A stretch of DNA of 9,740 nt, taken from positions 1 through 9,740 of the forward strand of contig JALSSG010000178.1 in the NCBI GenBank assembly GCA_026984355.1, given 5' to 3'. This DNA is from Hydrogenothermaceae bacterium. GTDB taxonomy: Bacteria; Aquificota; Aquificia; Aquificales; Hydrogenothermaceae. The notes below the pieces were generated by a model. The model did no database searches. It had not been told where the DNA came from and saw nothing but the letters and a program-made list of their open reading frames with translations. Shown here piece after piece: positions 5,743-9,740 of the stretch. Every line of letters starts with the position of its first letter. Position 1 is the stretch's first letter. The position numbers were made by a program, and so were the translations under genes.

Positions 5743-7554
5743 TTATTCTACTGTTACAGTTTTTGCCAAATTTCTTGGCTGGTCTACATCTTTTCCAAGG
5801 AAAGTAGCTATATGATATGCAAGAAGTTGAAGAGGAATTACACTTATCAGAGGATAAATTTCATCAGAGACTTTAGGTATAAAAATCGTTTTATCAGAAA
5901 GTTCCTTTATCACATTATCATTGCTAGTAGCTACTGATATAATCTTTCCTTTGCGTGCTTTTACTTCCTGTATGTTTGATATAGTTTTTTCATATAAGTA
6001 GTCTTTAGGAGCAACAAAAACAACAGGCATATTTTCGTCGATAAGGGCTATTGGTCCATGTTTCATTTCACCAGCTGGATATCCTTCAGCATGAATGTAA
6101 GAAATCTCTTTTAATTTCAATGCACCTTCTAAAGCTATTGGATAGTTTAATCCTCTTGCAAGAAAAAGAAAATCTGTAGCTTTTGTATAGTCATAAGCTA
6201 TGTTTTTTATTTCTTCATCTTTTTTTAGTATTTCCTCAACAGAAGTTGGTATATGTAGTAACTCTCTATATCTTTTGTCAAATTCGTCTTTTGAAATCTT
6301 TTTCCTAAATTGAGCCAGTTTTAATGCAAAAAGGTATAAAACGACAAGCTGAGCTGTAAATGTTTTGGTAGCAGCTACACCTATTTCTGGTCCACAATAT
6401 GTGTATAAAACGAAATCACTTTCTCTAGATAAAGAACTTCCTACAACATTTACAAGTGCTAAGGTCTTAGCACCTTTTTCTTTAGCATCTAACATAGCAA
6501 AACGAGTATCAGCTGTTTCTCCTGACTGACTAATACCAAAAATAAGAGTATTTTTATCAACTATATAATCTCTATACCTAAATTCTGATGCATAATCTAC
6601 TTCTACTGGAACTTTTGCATATTTTTCTATCCAGAATTTCCCAACTAATCCGGCGTGGTAAGAAGTTCCACATGCAACAATTATTATTCTGTTGATGTTT
6701 TCTAAATTAGAAAATATTTTGTTTATATCCTGTGAAGAAAAGCCTGTTATAGTATCTGCTATTGTTCTTGGTTGTTCATGTATCTCTTTTTGCATAAAGT
6801 GTTTGAAACCACCTTTTTCAGCAATTGAAATATCCCAATTAACGTGTAATATTTTCTTTTCTTTTTTATTTCCATTAAAGTCTAAAATTTCTACATTATC
6901 TTTAGATAAGATAGCTATCTCATTGTCATCTAAAGGTATAATATCCTTTGTATATTCAAGTACTGCTGGAATATCCGAAGCTATAAGATTTTCTTTTTTC
7001 CCTATTCCAACGATGAGAGGACTTCCTTTTCTTAAACCAATTAGCTTGTCAGGTTCATAAGTGGAAATCACTCCTATTGCATATGCTCCTTCTAATTTCT
7101 TTGTTATTTTTAAGATAGTTTCTAAAAGGTTATTTTCATACTCATCTTCTATAAGATGTGCTATTACCTCTGTATCAGTTTCAGATTGGAACTTATAACC
7201 TTTTTTTTGTAATTGATTTTTTAGTTCTAAGTAGTTTTCTATGATACCATTGTGTACAACTGCTATCGTTCCTTTTTGGCTTAAATGAGGATGAGCATTT
7301 TCTATGGTTGGTGGACCATGGGTAGCCCACCTTGTATGAGCTATTCCTACATTTCCTTCAATTTTTTTATTCCATAAATATTCTTGTAGGTCTTTTATCT
7401 TTCCTACCTGTTTTTCGACAATAATTTTATTTCCTTCTTTTTCTAATACTGCTATTCCTGCAGAATCATACCCTCTATATTCTAATCTCTGTAATCCATA
7501 AAGAAGCACAGGAACAGCATTTCTTTCACCGATATATCCAACGATACCACACAT
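5743..7554 (-). CDS. glmS: Glutamine-fructose-6-phosphate aminotransferase (isomerizing)
   Basis: GlmS makes glucosamine-6-phosphate from fructose-6-phosphate and glutamine, the entry step to UDP-GlcNAc for peptidoglycan and lipopolysaccharide. The 603-residue protein has the full family layout. A class II glutaminase domain covers about 2-220, with nucleophile Cys2 (CGIVGYIG), THTRWATHG-like IAHTRWATHG (71-80) and HNGIIEN (101-107). Two SIS isomerase domains follow, with ACGTSYHAG (294-302), SQSGETADT (342-350), KLKEISYIHAEGY (480-492), KHGP (498-501) and a C-terminus ending LAKTVTVE. E483, H499 and K598 match the E. coli isomerase residues. Start ATG 7554 follows the pdxJ stop with no gap and has GGGAGGG just upstream. 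There is no room for a glmS ribozyme leader. It is probably co-transcribed with pdxJ and converges on the glycosyltransferase. Confidence 0.98.
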   Translation of the reverse strand: MCGIVGYIGERNAVPVLLYGLQRLEYRGYDSAGIAVLEKEGNKIIVEKQVGKIKDLQEYLWNKKIEGNVGIAHTRWATHGPPTIENAHPHLSQKGTIAVVHNGIIENYLELKNQLQKKGYKFQSETDTEVIAHLIEDEYENNLLETILKITKKLEGAYAIGVISTYEPDKLIGLRKGSPLIVGIGKKENLIASDIPAVLEYTKDIIPLDDNEIAILSKDNVEILDFNGNKKEKKILHVNWDISIAEKGGFKHFMQKEIHEQPRTIADTITGFSSQDINKIFSNLENINRIIIVACGTSYHAGLVGKFWIEKYAKVPVEVDYASEFRYRDYIVDKNTLIFGISQSGETADTRFAMLDAKEKGAKTLALVNVVGSSLSRESDFVLYTYCGPEIGVAATKTFTAQLVVLYLFALKLAQFRKKISKDEFDKRYRELLHIPTSVEEILKKDEEIKNIAYDYTKATDFLFLARGLNYPIALEGALKLKEISYIHAEGYPAGEMKHGPIALIDENMPVVFVAPKDYLYEKTISNIQEVKARKGKIISVATSNDNVIKELSDKTIFIPKVSDEIYPLISVIPLQLLAYHIATFLGKDVDQPRNLAKTVTVE

Positions 7555-8283
7555 TTATCTTCCCTCCCTAGATTCTAATATAAGTTTTTTCATTCTTCTT
7601 ACTGCTTCTCCAATTCCCCAAAATACAGAATTTGCAATGATAGAGTGGCCTATATTTAGTTCTTCAATCTCAAGGATAGAAGCTACAGGCTTAACATTTT
7701 GATATGTAAGCCCATGCCCTGCAAAGACTTTTAGGCCTTTTTCGTAAGCGTATGTTGCAGATTTTTTCAACCTGTCTAATTGTTTATCCACTTCTATACC
7801 TTTTGCGTTGGCATATTCACCTGTATGTAATTCTACTGCATCTGCTCCTGCTTCAACAGATGCATCAATCTGAGCAAAAATTGGGTCTATAAAAAATACT
7901 ACTCTTATACCAGCTTCCTTAAAGTCTTTTATATAATTTTGTAAATACTCCTGTAATTGAACTACGTCAAGTCCTCCTTCTGTAGTAATTTCTTCTCTTT
8001 TCTCTGGTACAAGGGTAATAGAGTCTGGTCTTACAGTAAGTGCTATATTTTTCATTTCTTCGGTTGGAGCCATCTCAAGATTTACAGGTACTTCTGTAAT
8101 AACTTTTCTTATTTCAAAAAGGTCTTTATCTTGAATATGTCTTCTATCTTCTCTCAGGTGAAGAGTTATCTGGTCTGCTCCTGCCTCAACAGCAAGAATA
8201 GCTCCTTTAACAGGGTCTGGTTCAAAAGTTCTTCTAGCCTGTCTTATAGTGGCTATATGGTCAATATTCACACCTAATCTCAA
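7555..8283 (-). CDS. pdxJ: Pyridoxine 5'-phosphate synthase PdxJ
   Basis: PdxJ condenses 1-deoxy-D-xylulose 5-phosphate with 3-amino-2-oxopropyl phosphate to form pyridoxine 5'-phosphate, the last ring-forming step of the DXP-dependent vitamin B6 route. The 242-residue TIM barrel is of typical length. Family signatures are complete: VNIDHIATIRQARR (5-18), LHLREDRRHI (41-50), VNLEMAPT (67-74) with the catalytic Glu70, FIDP (131-134), ELHTGEYA (151-158), AGHGLTYQNV (188-197) with His190, and ELNIGHSIIANSVFWG (208-223). The start is TTG at 8283: no other start codon is nearby in frame, it gives the standard N-terminus, and AGGGG lies 8 bases upstream. It is first in a two-gene minus-strand unit with glmS and is transcribed from the 73-bp gap shared with the amidase gene. 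Confidence 0.97.
   Translation of the reverse strand: MRLGVNIDHIATIRQARRTFEPDPVKGAILAVEAGADQITLHLREDRRHIQDKDLFEIRKVITEVPVNLEMAPTEEMKNIALTVRPDSITLVPEKREEITTEGGLDVVQLQEYLQNYIKDFKEAGIRVVFFIDPIFAQIDASVEAGADAVELHTGEYANAKGIEVDKQLDRLKKSATYAYEKGLKVFAGHGLTYQNVKPVASILEIEELNIGHSIIANSVFWGIGEAVRRMKKLILESREGR
7562..7568 (-). promoter_or_regulatory. Ribosome binding site of glmS within the pdxJ end
   Basis: On the minus strand GGGAGGG lies 7 bases before the glmS ATG and inside the last codons of pdxJ. Together with the directly adjacent TAA-ATG it points to coupled translation of pdxJ and glmS. Confidence 0.8.
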
Positions 8284-8356
8284 GATGACAACCCCTAATT
8301 TTTGTAATAAAATTAACGAATATTATTGTACTGGAAAATTTCAAGGAAAATAAATA
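8284..8356. promoter_or_regulatory. Divergent promoter region between pdxJ and the amidase gene
   Basis: This 73-bp AT-rich gap is the only place in the window where two genes diverge, so it should hold promoters for both directions. On the plus strand TTGTAA (8302-8307) and TATTGT (about 8324-8329), spaced 16 bp, are weak -35/-10 candidates; AAGGA at 8343-8347 is the amidase ribosome site. On the minus strand TACAAT near 8330-8325 resembles a -10 box without a convincing -35. An imperfect dyad, 8306-8316 against 8317-8327 (8 of 11 paired positions), is centred in the gap. The region's role is inferred from gene orientation; the individual boxes are weak. Confidence 0.5.
8292..8296 (-). promoter_or_regulatory. 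Ribosome binding site supporting the TTG start of pdxJ
   Basis: AGGGG on the minus strand sits 8 bases before the TTG at 8283. It supports this rare start codon, which is needed for the conserved N-terminus of PdxJ. Confidence 0.65.
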
Positions 8357-9613
8357 ATGAGATATTTATCTTTTATTTTTTCTTTAATTTTGAGTTTATA
8401 TCTCTATGGTTATTCTAAGGAACAAATTAGCATAAGGTCTTCAACTCATAGCAGTTTCTATAGAGTGGTTTTTGATTTAAATAAAAGTTTGCCTTATGAA
8501 AAAATAGAATTTCAGGAACCTCCTTTGGTAATACTTAAGTTTAAAGGTACTAAACCTATAGATGTAAAAAATTTTGTTAAAAATTCAGATTTTATAGAAA
8601 CCTTTGAGATAATCAGGTCAAGAGATGATGTAAAGATAGTTTTAGAATTAAAAGATGGTTATAGATATTCGCTTTTTACTTTAAAAAAACCTTTTAGGAT
8701 TGTTTTAGATGTAAAGAAAAATAATGAGAACTATAAGCAATCAGACCCTATTAAAGATATTATACTTGCTTCTTTAAAGAAAGAAAAATATAAAGAAAAG
8801 ACTTCTCATGTTTCATATAAAGACCCGATAAAAGATATTTTAAAAGATAAATTAAATCAGTCTAATGGCGATTTTTATATTCCTGTTTCTATAAAAACAC
8901 CAAAAAAGTGGTCTGGTAAGAAGAAGATAATAGTTATAGACCCGGGACATGGAGGTAAAGACCCAGGAGCAATAGCAAATGGTTTAAGAGAAAAAGATGT
9001 GAACATGATTTTTGCAAAAGCATTAAAAAGGATACTTGAAAAAGACCCGAGGTTTAAAGTTTACTTAACAAGATATTCAGATAGATATGTATCCTTATAT
9101 AAAAGAACAATATATGCTGTTAGAAAAAATGCTGACCTTTTTATAAGTCTTCACTGTAATTCTTCTCCTTCTGGTTATGGTTATGGTACTTATGTTTATA
9201 CTTTAAATCTTCGTGGAGCAAAATCTAAACTTGCAAGGTTAGTAGAAAGGAGAGAAAACAGAGCCATACTTGAATATATGAAAGTAAGTACAAATAGGTC
9301 TGTAAATAGAATTCTTGCAGATTTGGCGATGAGTACAACTATGACAGAAGGTTTAAATTTTGCAAAAATATTAAGAAAAAATCTTAGCAAAGTAAATAAG
9401 TTCCAGGATATAGATAGTGCTAATTTTGCTGTTTTAAAAACACCTGGAATTCCTTCTGTACTTATAGAAATAGCGTATATAACTCATCCAAGAGAATCTA
9501 GATTGTTAAAATCGCCAGAATTTATAAATAGATTTACATACCAGATATACAGTTCTATAGTTGAATATTTCTTTAATACTAAAAGAAAGAACAATGTTTT
9601 AACAAGAAGATAA
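8357..9613 (+). CDS. N-acetylmuramoyl-L-alanine amidase with AMIN domain (AmiC/AmiB type)
   Basis: This exported zinc enzyme cuts the amide bond between MurNAc and the stem peptide and normally helps split daughter cells. The 418-residue protein has a hydrophobic signal segment (1-19), an AMIN-like beta domain (about 22-120) that targets peptidoglycan or the septum, a Lys-rich linker (about 121-188) and an Amidase_3 domain (about 189-407). Zinc ligands are visible: His198 in IDPGHGGKDPG, Glu212 in LREKDVN, and His266 in SLHCN; the catalytic Glu is E371 in VLIEIAYITHPRE. Residues about 286-345 (RGAKSKLARLVERREN onward) form the extra helical insertion seen in AmiB/AmiC, which in E. coli blocks the site until an EnvC/NlpD-type activator binds. 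The linker repeats DPIKDI twice. The start has AAGGA 9 bases upstream. Its stop overlaps coaX by one base. Confidence 0.92.
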   Translation: MRYLSFIFSLILSLYLYGYSKEQISIRSSTHSSFYRVVFDLNKSLPYEKIEFQEPPLVILKFKGTKPIDVKNFVKNSDFIETFEIIRSRDDVKIVLELKDGYRYSLFTLKKPFRIVLDVKKNNENYKQSDPIKDIILASLKKEKYKEKTSHVSYKDPIKDILKDKLNQSNGDFYIPVSIKTPKKWSGKKKIIVIDPGHGGKDPGAIANGLREKDVNMIFAKALKRILEKDPRFKVYLTRYSDRYVSLYKRTIYAVRKNADLFISLHCNSSPSGYGYGTYVYTLNLRGAKSKLARLVERRENRAILEYMKVSTNRSVNRILADLAMSTTMTEGLNFAKILRKNLSKVNKFQDIDSANFAVLKTPGIPSVLIEIAYITHPRESRLLKSPEFINRFTYQIYSSIVEYFFNTKRKNNVLTRR

Positions 9614-9740
9614 TGATAATAGGTATAGATATAGGAAATACCACTATAGAATTAGGTTTTATAAGGGATTTAGATAATATAATCAGCTATAAACTATCTA
9701 CAGACAAAAATAAAACAGAAGATGACTGGTTTTTAGTATT
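9613..9740 (+). CDS. coaX: Type III pantothenate kinase CoaX (N-terminal part, cut by window end)
   Basis: The first 42 codons of a gene that runs off the window. CoaX phosphorylates pantothenate with ATP in the first step of coenzyme A synthesis and belongs to the ASKHA (acetate kinase/Hsp70/actin) fold. The N-terminus IIGIDIGNTTIELGF (2-16) is the phosphate-binding loop typical of CoaX, with the Asp at 6 and the G-N-T, and KLSTDKNKTEDDW (28-40) matches the family's usual S-T-D-x-x-x-T-x-D-E/D stretch. The ATG at 9613 overlaps the amidase stop (TAATG), so translation is probably coupled; the upstream AAGAAG is a weak ribosome site. The fragment is short but both motifs agree. A Baf-type regulator of the same fold is a less likely alternative. 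Confidence 0.88.
   Translation, partial: MIIGIDIGNTTIELGFIRDLDNIISYKLSTDKNKTEDDWFLV

Noticed and set aside
5750..5764. Short hairpin ACTG-TTA-CAGT followed by Ts as terminator for the glycosyltransferase transcript
   Set aside because: Only a 4-bp stem within the coding end of glmS (Thr-Val codons); too weak to list as a terminator.
6692..7060. Plus-strand open frame inside glmS
   Set aside because: glmS is certain here; the shadow has no domain or start signal.
7555..7620. glmS ribozyme upstream of glmS
   Set aside because: glmS starts immediately after the pdxJ stop; the upstream DNA codes for PdxJ, and no ribozyme core was seen.
7957..8277. Plus-strand open frame inside pdxJ
   Set aside because: pdxJ motifs are complete on the other strand; this Ser/Phe-rich product is a shadow.
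9196..9390. Minus-strand open frame inside the amidase
   Set aside because: It covers the conserved catalytic domain of the amidase and shows nothing recognisable.

Overview
The window is an AT-rich, extremely gene-dense piece of bacterial chromosome made of housekeeping genes. Neighbouring genes abut or overlap by a few bases; only three gaps of about 19, 50 and 73 bp are non-coding. No mobile element, CRISPR array, rRNA or tRNA was recognised. Low G+C, Lys/Ile-rich proteins, a futalosine-pathway menaquinone enzyme, an outer-envelope-type AMIN amidase, flagellar genes and tight operons of unrelated functions would suit a thermophilic Aquificota bacterium of the Sulfurihydrogenibium type. That placement is inference from composition and gene content, not a database match.

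Left block, plus strand (1-1443): the C-terminal part of a CPA1-type cation/proton antiporter, then a FliJ-like coiled-coil protein and an exported MotE-like protein, which overlap each other by 47 bp. The last two point to flagellar export and motor function.

Middle block, plus strand (1494-5742): six tightly linked genes, probably one operon. They encode MqnD-family menaquinone synthesis, a stand-alone Toprim protein, HisF, a 33-residue single-span membrane peptide, a ThiE/TenI-family enzyme and a large PMT/ArnT-type membrane glycosyltransferase. The first gene has a strong ribosome binding site and a possible promoter in the 50-bp gap before it. The pathways are unrelated, so co-transcription may reflect general biosynthesis rather than one system.

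Right block: pdxJ and glmS lie on the minus strand (8283 down to 5743), with glmS starting directly after the pdxJ stop. The glmS stop codon directly abuts the stop codon of the convergent glycosyltransferase. Diverging from pdxJ across a 73-bp gap is an AMIN-Amidase_3 cell-wall amidase, whose stop overlaps the start of coaX (type III pantothenate kinase), cut by the window end.

No clearly new multi-gene system is evident. The items most worth a second look are the unannotated-size membrane peptide at 3465-3566, the stand-alone Toprim protein, the glycosyltransferase in which the usual Asp-Glu pair reads Asn-Glu, and the repeated linker motif in the amidase.
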